64,000 nt of DNA from Euonymus europaeus. Taxonomy: Eukaryota > Streptophyta > Magnoliopsida > Celastrales > Celastraceae. Of the stretch, positions 26,801 through 37,870 are shown one piece after another. The translations under genes were made by a program, and so were the position numbers. The DNA is taken from NCBI GenBank assembly GCA_963580455.1, contig OY756968.1, positions 4,129,544-4,193,543 of the forward strand. Reading direction: 5' to 3'. The notes beneath the pieces were generated by a model, which searched no databases, was not told where the DNA came from, and saw only the letters and a program-made list of their open reading frames with translations. Positions within the stretch are counted from its first letter, which is position 1; every line of letters begins with the position of its first letter.

Positions 26801-29800
26801 AAAATGGCCAACTTAGTCGAAGTTCTATAGGTGAAACTGTTATTCGCAGCATTCCTGCAACTAGATCATTCTTAAACAATCAGTATGGTGGCAGGGCCCA
26901 TCAACAAGTTTTTGGCCATCAAAAAGGTATATTTTCTCATTAAACTACTTCCTTTGGATTTATTTCTGCAAGGAATATCCAAAATCTTAATTGTGAAACC
27001 TGCATCTTTTTTAAAATAAAAAATGGTTATATGAGGTAGTCTATGTTTCTTCTGGAAATTTGAAGCATTGTGATTTTAAGTGCCTTCCCTATGAAAGTCA
27101 AAATGGTTTTTAACATGCTAGCAACTCTTGCAGCTGTGATAGATCGGTGTGTATCATGAGAAGGGCGTTCGTTTCCTCTCTAAAATAACGATGGAAAATT
27201 TGAAGCCTTCTAAATGCAATAGTTGTTGAATTATACGTTTTAAGAAATGCACATGTGGTCTACCTCACGGAATTCTTCTCCTTTGGGTTGTCCATTCTTT
27301 TAATAATGTTTGTTTGATGTTATGCGAATGACTAGAAAAGTCACCAGTTTTAGTGGGGATTTGGAAGTTGTATACTTAGGATGATATTGACCATCCACTT
27401 CTCATTCAGTTCCTCAAGCCAATAAGGAGTGGAAACCAAAATCTAGCCAGAAATCTGCTGCTATTAGCCCTGGGCTTATTGGAACTCCTTCAAAATCTAC
27501 TCCTGCTGATAAGTCAGAGGGCTTTGAATCAAAAGTCGCTGAGTTGCAGGACAGTTTTTCACGAGTACATGTATTTGAGAATCAGAATGTAATTATTGCA
27601 CAGCATATCCGAGTTCCTGAGACTGATCGCTGTCAGGTTACCTTTGGCAGCTTTGGGGTGGACATAGATTCTTCAAGGAATTTTGAATCTGGATTGACAG
27701 ATGAAGTTACTGAACAATCTCAAGGGGACTCAGCTGTTAGGTTCGTCTTTCCCTAAATCATGGATGATTTTTTCATACTTCGTTTACTTCTTGATTTAAT
27801 AATTACGGTAGAAATGCTGCTCAGAGAATTTTGTTTGATTGATTGATTCTACTTTGTTGTTCATCTGGTATGAACGTTTTTAGAACCAGGCTGCAGTTTT
27901 CTGAAGGAGCTTAGTCAAAGTGTTGACTTGTATGATCACTTTTAGTTTTAGTTAACTCTAACAAGTTGCATGACAATGGCAGCTTGTCAGCATCTTCTCA
28001 AGCGGCTTCTGGTGATGATTCTTCCCCCAACAGGCTGGAAGAGTTGCTTGATGATCAAGTTAGAAACTCTGGATCTGACTCCCCATCATTAAATGGAGCA
28101 TCTGAGACTCAATTGTTGGATAAGAATGAGTCATCAATTCCTCAGAATTTGGACAGCTATGCAGATATTAGGCTAGTCAGGGACAGCATTCCTGCCTATG
28201 CTCCAGAATCAAGACAGCAGCAAGATACTCCTGAATTTCCAAGCATTTCGGTGAGTTCAGTCTTCATTTTTTTTAAAGTCTTATTATTAATAATTTTTAA
28301 TACTCTTGGCCAACTTTTGAAGCTGTTAATTCTGAATAAATCTGCACGGCCTTTGAAAACTCTTGAATGCTTATTTTGATATAACTAATATTATTGTTAC
28401 TGAACCTATACTAACATGCATTGGTGTGCATCAGGCATATGATCCTCAGACTGGTTATGATATTCCATACTTCAGACCTACTGTAGATGACACTATACGA
28501 GAACAGGGCTTACCATCTCCTCAGGAGGTACTTATTAATATTATGGATAGTTAAACATGTGGCCCATTGGTAGAGTTGACAGGGTGCAACCTAGAGGTCT
28601 CGCGTTAAATTCTTGGAAAGTTGGAACAGTCTCTCTACATAATAATAACAACAACAATAATAATGATATGTGGGATTATATATCTACGTACATTCTGCTT
28701 GTCCCTATCCTTGCCAATTGCGGGAGCCTTTTGTATAGGAGTTGTTTACCTTTTATAATTTATACTGTTTGGTTAAGTTGAACTCTCTCTCGTGCAAAGA
28801 GACCATTGAAAGTTTCAGTTTGTTATGATGTCTATTGTCTTGAGCTTCGCAGAGTTGTTTTTATGATACTGTGTTAGGATTATGAGAGTATTTTATACTT
28901 TTGTTAGTCTTATAAAGAAATGAAGATGGGGCTAATAGGGTTTAGAAGGTATTTTATCTTAAAGAAGAATAGTACAGTTTATTTCAGGTCAGTTATGTAC
29001 ATAGAATTTATTGAAAAGTAATGCTAGATTTTAGTTAGCGAAATTAAAAGACTTGTTTATGCTTTGACTGATTTTGTGCACGCCAAAGATGCACGTGGTA
29101 CATGGAAAACATGGGTTAAGGGGGCTTTAGGGTGTTTAACACTTTTTATTAATGGTTTTCCATGGGACTTCTTTTGGTAATTATTTCGTTTTACTAATTT
29201 TGTATTTTTTCTGCTATTCAAACAATGTGGAACAGTGTGCGGGAAGTGCTAACAAAAATACAAAAAATGAAGTTTCGGCAAATAATATATATAAAATCAA
29301 TTTTCCAAAATAATATATTATAGTAGCAGAATTATAATCATGTTAGTGCCACATATATGTTTATAGAGTCCAAATACAACTGCCATACAAATCACATAGT
29401 TTTTTTATTTTTTAGTAAAAAAATTATTATTGCCTATCACCATGTTGTGTACGTATAGGCTCTAAATGTTTCAACTTTTGATTATTGGCATTGTATATAG
29501 ATTAGATGATAATTGCAATAATTGTTTCTGTCTATGAATATGATAATTTTTTAATATAATTTTATGATTACAGTTTTTAAGCTCACACTTGACCAATAGC
29601 ATACCTGCATCAACAATAGCCATGGTTCAGCAGCAGCAACAACCACCGATGGCCCAGATATACCCTCAAGTTAACGTTTCCCATTTCACCAATCTTATGC
29701 CATATCGCCAGTACATCTCTCCAGTTTTTGTCCCTCAGATGGCTGTGCCGGGATACTCTAATAATCCTGGTTATCCACAGCCATCAAATGGCAGCAATTA

Positions 29801-30605
29801 TTTGCTAATGCCTGGTGGTAGTACCCACCTTGGCGGCAATGGCCTTAAGTATGGAATTCAGCAGTTCAAGCAAGTTCCTGGAGGCAGTCCCACAGGGTTT
29901 GGAAATTTCCTTAACCCGACTGGATACGCTGTTAATGCACCTGGTGTTGTTGGGAGTGCAACAGTACTTGAAGATTCATCTCGAATCAAATATAAAGAGA
30001 GCAATCTGTATGTTCCTAATCCTCAGGTAAGAGATTGAACCCTTCTCTGGCACATATTACTTATTTTATTGCTTGCTATTGCCTCATAGTAATATTCTTC
30101 ATTATTAATAGTGTGTCAACTATCAATGCTTGAATTTCTTAATCCTTGAACTTCACATTAGAATTTATTTGAACAATTTGTGGACTTCACTTCTCATTGA
30201 TGGGTCGGAGATTTTTCGTAATAATGTCGCCATAGGACTGATTTTCTATGTTCAAAATGACAGGCTGAGACATCTGAAGTTTGGGTGCAGAATCTGAGGG
30301 AGCTTCCGGGCTTGCAGTCTGCTCCATACTATAACGTGCCTGGGCAAACACCATATGCTACTTATTTGTCATCCCATACAGGTCATGCTTCATACAACGC
30401 AGCTGCAGCACAATCTTCTCACATGCAGTTTCCAGGATTATATAATCCCTCTCCACAACCTGCTGCAATGGCCAATCCACACCACTTGGGCCCTGCTTTG
30501 GGAGGTAATGTTGGAGTCGGGATTGCCCCTGGTACTCCTGGGGCACAAGTGGGTGCTTATCAACAACCCCAACTTGGTCACCACAATTGGACATCGGACT
30601 TCTAA
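20879..30605 (+). CDS. GIP1L: GBF-interacting protein 1-like
   Basis: Ten exons: 20879-21062, 23644-23687, 24500-24689, 25342-25474, 26367-26926, 27410-27735, 27966-28250, 28435-28527, 29574-30026 and 30264-30605. They total 2610 nt, or 869 residues. The N-terminal GIP1_N (DUF1296) helical domain (about 10-77) reads KTIHSIKEIVGNHSDADIYV, then ALKETNMDPNETAQKLLNQD and HLVKRKRDKKKE. A REFRVVRDKRVNRNT motif and a long Ser/Gln-rich disordered region follow. The C-terminus is Pro/Gly/Tyr-rich and contains YRQYISPVF, ELPGLQSAPYYNVPGQ and GHHNWTSDF. Arabidopsis GIP1 helps G-box-binding bZIP factors bind DNA; nuclear action is inferred. The donor of exon 6 is uncertain: GTTAGG at 27736 keeps the frame, but GTTCGT at 27741 fits consensus better and would shift it. 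Exon 3 holds a 30-bp coding repeat. Confidence 0.92.
22542..22557 (-). mobile_element. primer-binding site of LTR element in GIP1L intron 1
   Basis: The minus strand reads TTGGTATCAAAGCAGG, matching the initiator-Met tRNA complement used by Copia elements. It directly follows the LTR end at 22558. The internal region that should continue leftwards is not recognisable. Confidence 0.75.
22558..23064 (-). mobile_element. Copia-type LTR in GIP1L intron 1
   Basis: A 507-bp segment is bounded by the inverted ends TGATGCAGG and CCTGCATCA. A minus-strand TATA-like TATTTAAA lies at 22878-22871, and the primer-binding site directly abuts the 3' side. Only one LTR was found. The insertion is antisense to GIP1L and inside its first intron. 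Confidence 0.75.
24536..24625 (+). repeat. in-frame 30-bp coding repeat (x3) in GIP1L exon 3
   Basis: Three successive 10-residue units: QSENVVGQGM, KSENVVSQGL and KSENGFRQGI. They form an imperfect tandem expansion between the GIP1_N domain and the RRGGYARSTLPG motif. The reading frame is kept. Confidence 0.85.
28556..28772 (+). mobile_element. tRNA-derived SINE in GIP1L intron 8
   Basis: A box TGGCCCATTGGTAGAG and B box-like GGTCTCGCGTTAAATTC are followed by a body ending AGGAGTTGTTTACCTTTTA. The whole unit aligns by eye with 51405-51592, sharing GTTGxxAGGGTGCAACC, CAGTCTCTCTACATA-like and GAGTTGTTTACCTTT segments. Two dispersed copies with pol III boxes support a SINE family. Confidence 0.75.
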
Positions 30606-31929
30606 ATTCAAATGGCAGCACATAACCCCTTTGCTTTTAAGGGACCAAGTAGATATAAGAGGTCCTGTCTTCTTTGCAACACAAGTTACTTATAATATAC
30701 CATATTCAAATATTCAATGCATAATGTTGCAGTTAATTTCATTATCTTCTACGGAACTTTCTTTACACTGCTCTAAATTTATTCATTAAGCAGTGGGTTT
30801 AGCAGTGCTCCTGGCGATGCCGAAAAATGTACAATTAGGGTTTGAGTGCTATAGCTTTAGCATATGTTAATGCTTTTGTTACTCATCTTCCTTCTGTTAG
30901 TAAATGGCAGCTAGAGAGCAGTGAAATGGTACTTGAAAGCTTTGGGTCTCGTTATGCAGTCCTTTCATTCTGTCACAAGGTTAGTAAACTTTTCTGTCAA
31001 CTATTTTCTGCAATGGATGTTTAACTACTGATCTTGTAAAAGCATTTGGAACTATGAATTTGGTGAGATGTAAAACAAGTTCTGTTCTTGAAACAAAGTA
31101 GATGTATACTTGTTCCCACTGCCCCGGCTTTCCCTTTGGCAGCAGATAGCAGAAACCCATGTGTGTACGTGCCTTTTATCTTTCTCTTTTAGCTTTATCT
31201 TTATCTTTAATACATGATTTTGGAGTTATGTCATGCAAATTCATATGTGCATGGAGATTGCTTCCTTTGTCAGAACAGAATTCTCTTTAAAGAGATGCTA
31301 CTGCTTGGGTGTGCTTTTCTTCATCGGGATTGCCAATACCTTCCTTTTCGTGTTTCTATAATTCCTTTGCCTTTAGCCAAAGTAGAACACACACCTCTTT
31401 GTCCTCCATCGGACTTTTTCAGTTTGTTTGGATTTCTTTTGAGAGAGAAAAATACTTGTGATGCTAAAGTTTGATGCTTTGGATCAATCAATAGAATATT
31501 AGGCCTAAGATTTTTGTCAGTGATTTCTAGTCATCACATTCATAGATTTAATACATCAAGTCCATGTTTTCTTTACTTGGCGGGAATGTCATTTGATCGA
31601 TCGAAGTTCGAAATTTAAAACTCGAACCGGATATGGTCCAAATTTGCAGGTGCTACCATAGTTTTTTAGCATTATTGTTCTTTCTAGCAACAGATACCGG
31701 GATTAACATTAAAAACGTTCAAAGTGACTAGTTAATGAAAAGGAAACGAGCCAGTCCACTGTGAGGAAGCAAACCTGGAACTGGATCGGCTTCTTTGTTG
31801 GCGGATAGATCCTTGAAAGAGAGAGTCTCACTACTGATGAAATCAAGTATGGGCCAAACCAACCCTGAGGTCTCGACTTTTACAGGGATTGGGTGACCCA
31901 TCAATTCTCATGCGTCAACATTATGGGAC
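30606..31929. other. GIP1L 3' region and spacer
   Basis: The first few hundred bases are probably the 3' UTR, since RNA-like T-rich sequence continues past the stop. Frames at 30842-31024 and 31214-31474 have no domains. Nothing else recognised. Confidence 0.4.
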
Positions 31930-32122
31930 AAAGTGTTAGGAATGAATCTTTTCGTCCATGGGTAAAAGTAAAACCTGACAGTCCTCACCCATCCTCTCAA
32001 AATTTTACATTTTCACCCGCAGTCCCCACTAATAAATGTGTACAAAGATGGAATTCGAACCCTGCACAATGAATTAGAAATATACAATGATTAGTCAGCT
32101 GAGTTGAGAAACTGGCGTGTTC
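31930..32122 (-). mobile_element. SINE-like tRNA-derived element
   Basis: On the minus strand, CTCAGCTGACTAATCATTG (A box region) is followed about 40 bases on by GGGTTCGAATTCC, a near-perfect B box. A GGATGGGTGAGGACT segment follows. The order and spacing fit a plant SINE; the ends are estimates. Confidence 0.5.
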
Positions 32123-34304
32123 TTGAGATTTATTACGGAGTCAAAGAAATACCGTTATCTAATTAGCGGAAAAGATAAAAAAAGAAGAAGTAGAAGGGAA
32201 TAGAGCACTAGGACATAGCAAGTCACTAGGTCCCTCACCCAGTCACCCTCACTTGTGAACTATAGTGCATTCCTTCATATTTTGTCCATGGCAGGCAAAT
32301 TCCATTTACACTTGCATATTTAGCTAAAGCCACTAAATGCTCTTTCAAGTTGTATGCCATTTTGTCCTAAACACACACCTGAAAAGAAAATTATGTGATG
32401 TGTCAAATCTAGTAGTACTACTGCTGGTTAGTGGAGGGTCAAGTGGAGTGTAGTCTACACTCACATACACTCTTTAGGTGGATTAGTGGGAACATTGACC
32501 CTATATATGTAGGGCTGTTGCTCTCCAATATGTACATATGGTTGGAAATTAAGATTATTGGATCTGAATGGAATCTACTACTAGCCTCCTCTACACATCA
32601 AATCCTATAATATTGTATGATCTGAAAGGAATCTTCCTCACCTTTCTACAAACACAATGTTGGCTGAGCTGAATTTTATTCCCACTTGACATTTTCTCCA
32701 ATAGTGTAACCATAATAGGTAGGCAATTTTGTTTTTTTTATTGTAATTACTCATTGACTTGGAAAGGAAATCAAGATTGATTTTGATTAAATTATTCATA
32801 TTTTGCTTGGTAATTTGTCTGTTCTCATGTCACCTGAAAGTTATTTCTTTATGAACTCTCATGTGTTTTATAAAGAAATAAACATTTTGGGATATGAGAT
32901 TATTTGTAGATTAATGGCCTTTTTATAAAATTAAACTCATAACCATGAAAACACCGCGATTCAAGTGTGTGTGTATATATATGTTTGATAACCGAGAATA
33001 ACACTTTATCATATGGACATTGAATATGGGTCTAGACTCGGATCTTCAAATTTGAGCACACATACTTTGATAAAAACATCCCTAAACTTACATAAACTAA
33101 ACTAGAAAACAAATACATGCCATACGTGAGGTTGAAGGAAATATAATTAAGAGAAAAAAGAGAGAATTCGCAGGGAAACTCGATCTTATCTGCTTTACAA
33201 TGTAAGTTTTAATAAATTAAGCATAATTATAAGAGGTAATAATATAATTAGGTAGTCTTTTGTGACTTTATGATCAGTCAGTAGTACTGATCCTAATCCT
33301 TTCACATAGATTAATCAAATCACATCGCTTTATATAATAATCCTAGCCTTCTTGGGTTCCTTTTTGACAAACTCAGCATGTAGTGCTGATCCTTTCTTTC
33401 TTCTTCTTTTTTGTTTTTTTTTTTTTTAAATTTAAATCTTCTTTTGTTCTTTGTTGTAAACTCTTCAAAAAGTTTGAGAGCCACGAGTGCAATCATTGCG
33501 CAAATTAGCACCACCCACCACAACACATGCTCACACGTGCATATAAATAAAGACAACCCATCCAAGGAATTGAAGGGTATGTGAGTGTGTCTACACTTTA
33601 ATATCATTTTAATTATTATAGAATTAGGGTTTACTCATGTTAGATATGAGGGAATTCAATTGCAATATTCTTTGGAGAACGGAAAACAGTATTTCCCAAC
33701 TCCTTAATAATTGCCGTCCTTAGAAAAGACTACATGTAATCATGAAGTATAATATATCTATATCTATATAATATTAATATTTAATACTAAATACTTATAT
33801 TAACAGTGTTTATAATTCTTTATTGCCCCTAACTATATATGAATCAACCCCTTCAATATTACCGTATCGATTTGCAGTCAATATATATATTTGTGTGTGT
33901 GTGTAAATCAGTGACCAAAATGTATTCGTTTTCTTTTTAATCGAATCACCCAAACAAGTGAATTGATGATTCTCACCCTTATCTCACCTCATTCCACTTT
34001 CTAAATGTCAATTAAATGTTTTGTAAATACATCGTGAGTATATTCCTTAATGAGATTCAACTCTACACTAATTCTCTTCGCTAAGACGAGCAACCACAAT
34101 GATTGTAATTTGGTAGTGCATGGATATAAAAAGGTTGAATTTTAATGGGTCAAAATGTTACTCCAACAATGAGTTTTTGATGGGCCAAGCACGAGAGAAG
34201 TTGACATTGCAGGTAAGTAAACTTTCTCAATTGTGTGAATATATGTGACCAATAATTTTTTTTTTGTTATATCAATAAAATGTATATATTTTTTTAAAAA
34301 AGTC
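32123..34304. other. AT-rich spacer
   Basis: Only one frame stands out, at 33320-33607 on the minus strand (listed separately). TA and GT microsatellites occur near 33755 and 33885. Confidence 0.4.
33320..33607 (-). CDS. hypothetical small membrane protein
   Basis: A 95-codon frame. Residues about 15-45 are hydrophobic with two tryptophans (CEHVLWWVVLICAMIALVAL), and a strongly basic Lys/Arg segment follows. This looks like a one-pass membrane peptide with a cationic tail. The Lys stretch comes from a poly-T tract and may be chance. I recognise no family, and no TATA box or intron pattern supports it. Possibly not a gene. Confidence 0.2.
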   Translation of the reverse strand: MILKCRHTHIPFNSLDGLSLFICTCEHVLWWVVLICAMIALVALKLFEEFTTKNKRRFKFKKKKNKKEEERKDQHYMLSLSKRNPRRLGLLYKAM

Positions 34305-34817
34305 TCACACATCACAAGCAAGAGTAAAGTCCTGCACGCTTATATATTCATTGAAACCGATAAATCCAAAATGGACAATATCAATATCTTATCTGGTGCT
34401 GTCAAATGTCCATGGAAATTATTCCACTTAAAACAGCAAACTGATAACTTATGTATTAACAACGAGGTTTTTTTTTCAGCATATTTACCGTGAGATAAAT
34501 CATGTGGCTGACTGTTTAGCCTCCTTAGCCTCAAATTGCAGGTCTTCAAAAAATTTCAGCAGCTTCAATGACCTTCCCGGGAAAGCTAAAGGTTCTCTAA
34601 AGCTAGATCAAATGAGTGTCCCGATGCTGAGATGGAAGAACTAGTCTTTTTCTTTGTTCATTTTTTGCTTTCTTGTTCGTCTTGTTGTATTTTTGCTCTT
34701 ATTGTTTCCTTCCTTTTTGCTTGAGTTAGGTTTATGTCCCCCCATTGTGAACCCCCGAAGAAGGGTTTTTCTTCTTCTTCCATGATATAAAATTAGTCTG
34801 TTTTTAAATAAAAAAAT
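34305..34817 (+). mobile_element. LINE 3' end with RNase H fragment
   Basis: Plus-strand frames read IFIETDKSKMDNI then VKCPWKLFHL, and after a break HIYREINHVADCLASLAS. This matches the end of the RNase H (RVT_3) domain of plant L1 LINEs, where HIYREANxVADxLAKxA is the classic motif. A stop, a T-rich 3' UTR and an A-rich tail (TTTTTAAATAAAAAAATGG) follow. It is 5'-truncated and frame-broken. Confidence 0.7.
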
Positions 34818-35892
34818 GGAAAATATGAAATATGTGTGAACGTGAGATTTATGACAAGTCAATCGCCCTTTTTCGATTTTGGCTGCTCTTAGACATGTAG
34901 TTGTTAGGAGATCTCACCCACCTCTAACCTAAGAGATATCCAAAATTCAAATTAACTTTTATTCAATTCAATTCTATTCTATTCCTACACGGCTACACCC
35001 CCTATACAGGACAGGCCAATATAATTGTTGTTATATATATATATATATATATGAACCGCAATAGTGGACTGTGCAAGGCAGCGCAAACCTCTCAAGCCAT
35101 GTCATGATAGTTCATAATTTTTGGTACCAATTCATAATAGTGTTCCAAACCCTCTTTACATAGTGCTTTGATGCTTTCGTGGATAGGAGAATGAGGGGCA
35201 TTCCACTGCCCAGCTAGAAGTGAGCCCATAATTATTATTTTTAAAATATATATATATATATACAAGAGTTGGAGTCTAATGGTGTATTTTATGTTTGAGG
35301 AAGGAACAAAAATCCTATAAAAACATAATAAATCTGAACCGTTGGATGTCAAATAACCAATCCAACGGTTATTGTATGTTTTCAATTTCTATTTTTAAAT
35401 CTTTTTATGAGCCTCACTTCCCCCTGCCGAGTCCCTCCACCCCTACCACAGTTTTAGTTAATTAACCCCTTCTCACCTAATCAAAACAAAAACTTACTTT
35501 AAAGAGTAGCTTTGTCTTCTTGTGTAGTAATTACCATACACAAGATAAACTGTATGATGTGTTTAATTAAATAAGAGGATTAATTAACTCATATCTGGAC
35601 CCAGATCAAGATTTGTATCGATTAACCATATCTTTAATTCGCAATCATGCGCATTAATTAGTAATTAAATTATCCATCTTTGCTTTAATTAATTCCTTTT
35701 TTATGTTTAGTAAAAGTAAGGATCTTATGTCACTTCACAAGGTAATAAACTTATTACATATATAGTAGAACAGTAAATAAAAGGTAAAAATTATAATAAT
35801 CATGAACATGCCACATCACCATCATCATTTTCCAACCTGTCAATGGGCCCCAGTATTTTGTGGGCTTATAAGAGCATGTGAAATAGAGAATC

Positions 35893-35900
<8 letters not shown>
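34818..35900. other. AT-rich spacer and BG1-like promoter
   Basis: Contains TA-dinucleotide runs at about 35032-35052 and 35249-35262. A minus-strand frame at 35092-35385 has no recognisable domain. The last few hundred bases lie upstream of the BIG GRAIN 1-like gene; CTTATAAGAGC near 35866 is a possible TATA box. Confidence 0.4.

Positions 35901-35929
<29 letters not shown>
35901..35929 (+). repeat. (CT)n microsatellite in BG1-like leader
   Basis: About 14 CT units directly upstream of the BIG GRAIN 1-like start, probably in the 5' UTR. Such CT/GA tracts are common near plant transcription starts and can bind GAGA-type factors. Confidence 0.8.
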
Positions 35930-35932
<3 letters not shown>

Positions 35933-36128
35933 TCCTGTGTTTCTCTTCATCTCTTCAGGCGTGGCTTTTGGCTTTCAATTACTCTCTCTCAAGCCATCAA
36001 TGGCCTTATCTGCTTTATTTTCTTGTCTTTTATACATTCACTGATCACAGTGAGAGAGTGAGGAGAAGAAGACAAACCACATACACTGTTTGCCTAGTCC
36101 TCGTTACTCCTCTTGTATAAAATCGATC

Positions 36129-37271
36129 ATGGATGTCAGATCATGGGAGAAGACATTGAGAGATCAAGATCATCGTAACAGACACAACCCATCTTTCTCT
36201 TCTACTCTTCTTGATGCAATCTATCGTTCAATAGACGAACCAGCTGCCAACCACAACAACAACAACAACAAACGGGACCATGAAAACATGGTCTTCTACA
36301 AAGAATCCATGACGAGAAAGAAGCATTTTGTGGAGAAGAATACCAGCTCCGAAAAAGTTGTTTTCCGGAGAAAATCCATGGAGGATTTGGACAAGAAAGT
36401 GCAGCATCAGAGATACTTGGAGTCGGTGTTGTTGAATTCGAGCTCCACTTCCTCCGATTCAAGCTGCGGTGGAGGGTTTTCGTCGTCCGAGTCTGAATCA
36501 TTTTCCAGGCCAAAGCCTATAAGAACAAGCTTTTCGAGTACTAGTACTACTGCTAGTTCTACTCGGCCTGAAATGATGCATAAGGGAGTTGGTTTTGGTA
36601 ACAAAACTAAATCGAAGGCGTTGAAGATATATGGTGATCTCAACAAGAAGGTGAAGCAGCCGATCTCACCGGGTGGTCGCCTGGCCAGCTTTTTGAATTC
36701 AATTTTCACTGCAGGGAATGCGAAGAAGGCTAAGATTAAATCAAAATCATCAGACAAGGCATCATCATTGTCTAGTACTTGTTCTTCGGCTTCTTCGTTC
36801 TCGAGATCTTGTTTGAGCAACACACCTTCTTCCAGAGGTACTAATGGAGTAAAGAGGTCAGTGAGGTTTTGTCCAGTGAGTGTGATAGTTGATGAGGAGT
36901 GTAGGCCTTGTGGACACAAAGCACTCTATGAGAACAAAGAGACTGGTGGTAGTGGTAGTAGTAGTAGTACTCTAATGGCTGTTGTGAAGAAGAGCAATTC
37001 CACAATCAATGAAGAGCTTAGGCTTCATATTATGAACGAAAATCATCGCGTCGAGGAAGTTGCGAAGGATCTTTTAAAGAATTATCGAAAGATTGAAGAT
37101 TCTGATGATGATGAAGATGAAGATGATGCAGCAAGTTATTCAAGTTCGGATTTGTTCGAATTAGATAATTTGTCTGCGATTGGGATTGAAAGGTATCGAG
37201 AAGAATTGCCCGTCTATGAAACAACACATCTTGATACCAACCTAGCTATAGCTAATGGCTTGATTATGTAA
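36129..37271 (+). CDS. BIG GRAIN 1-like protein
   Basis: Intronless, 380 residues. It shows the conserved blocks of the BIG GRAIN 1 family in order: PSFSSTLLDAIYRSID near the N-terminus, KQPISPGGRLASFLNSIF in the middle, SVRFCPVSVIVDEECRPCGH, and a C-terminal acidic stretch followed by SSSDLFELDNL and RYREELPVYETT. Between them it is Ser-rich and low in complexity, with short Asn and Asp/Glu runs. Rice BG1 is a plasma-membrane-associated protein that promotes auxin transport and grain size; a similar role is inferred. I chose the ATG at 36129 (MDVRSWEK) because relatives begin close to this motif. An in-frame ATG at 36090 would add 13 residues. Confidence 0.9.
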   Translation: MDVRSWEKTLRDQDHRNRHNPSFSSTLLDAIYRSIDEPAANHNNNNNKRDHENMVFYKESMTRKKHFVEKNTSSEKVVFRRKSMEDLDKKVQHQRYLESVLLNSSSTSSDSSCGGGFSSSESESFSRPKPIRTSFSSTSTTASSTRPEMMHKGVGFGNKTKSKALKIYGDLNKKVKQPISPGGRLASFLNSIFTAGNAKKAKIKSKSSDKASSLSSTCSSASSFSRSCLSNTPSSRGTNGVKRSVRFCPVSVIVDEECRPCGHKALYENKETGGSGSSSSTLMAVVKKSNSTINEELRLHIMNENHRVEEVAKDLLKNYRKIEDSDDDEDEDDAASYSSSDLFELDNLSAIGIERYREELPVYETTHLDTNLAIANGLIM

Positions 37272-37749
37272 TTGTTCATGAACTAATTTTCCTTTCCTTT
37301 TCTTTTAATTAATATTAGTGAATGGTTTGGGGGTTTACATCAAGAATAATAAGACTTATCTTTCTTTAATCATACTTTAACTTTTGTATATATATATATA
37401 TACATATAGATTGAGAGACAAATCTTCAAAGAGAGGAAGTGGGAGATATTGAAAAACGCGTTCACACAAAATTATAGAAGGAAAAAAAAAAGAGTAAAGG
37501 GAGATCAAGGATGGATTAGAAGGGGTGGGTTAAAGCAAGGCAGATTTTCCACTCTATCAATCAATGGCAAGAGAGAAAAAGAAACAAGCTATGACTAACT
37601 TTTCTTCTTTTTTTTCTTACTCATATCACCATATGCATGGCATGGTGTGGGGTCTTTATATAATTTTGGTTGCTTCAACTTAACACTAGACCATAATAAA
37701 TACCCAAACTTCATCACTACTCAAATAAAACGTTAGGCCCCATGGGATT
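37272..37749. other. BG1-like 3' region
   Basis: Contains the 3' UTR and a TATATA run near 37389. No gene seen. Confidence 0.4.
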
Positions 37750-37870
37750 GCCTACCTTAGCGGTTAAGGTCAATTTGAGATTCCATTGATAAGATCCTAA
37801 GTTTGATTATTTGCTAGAATTATAATTATAATTATAAGGGTCTATGTGGTATACTTATTTTCATGCAAAA
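37750..37870 (+). mobile_element. possible SINE remnant
   Basis: CCTTAGCGGTTAAGGTC resembles an A box, and AAGTTTGATTATT about 50 bases on resembles a degraded B box. No poly-A tail is clear. Weak. Confidence 0.3.

Noticed and set aside
36407..36919. 170-codon minus-strand frame
   Set aside because: Antisense shadow of the Ser-rich BIG GRAIN 1-like coding sequence.
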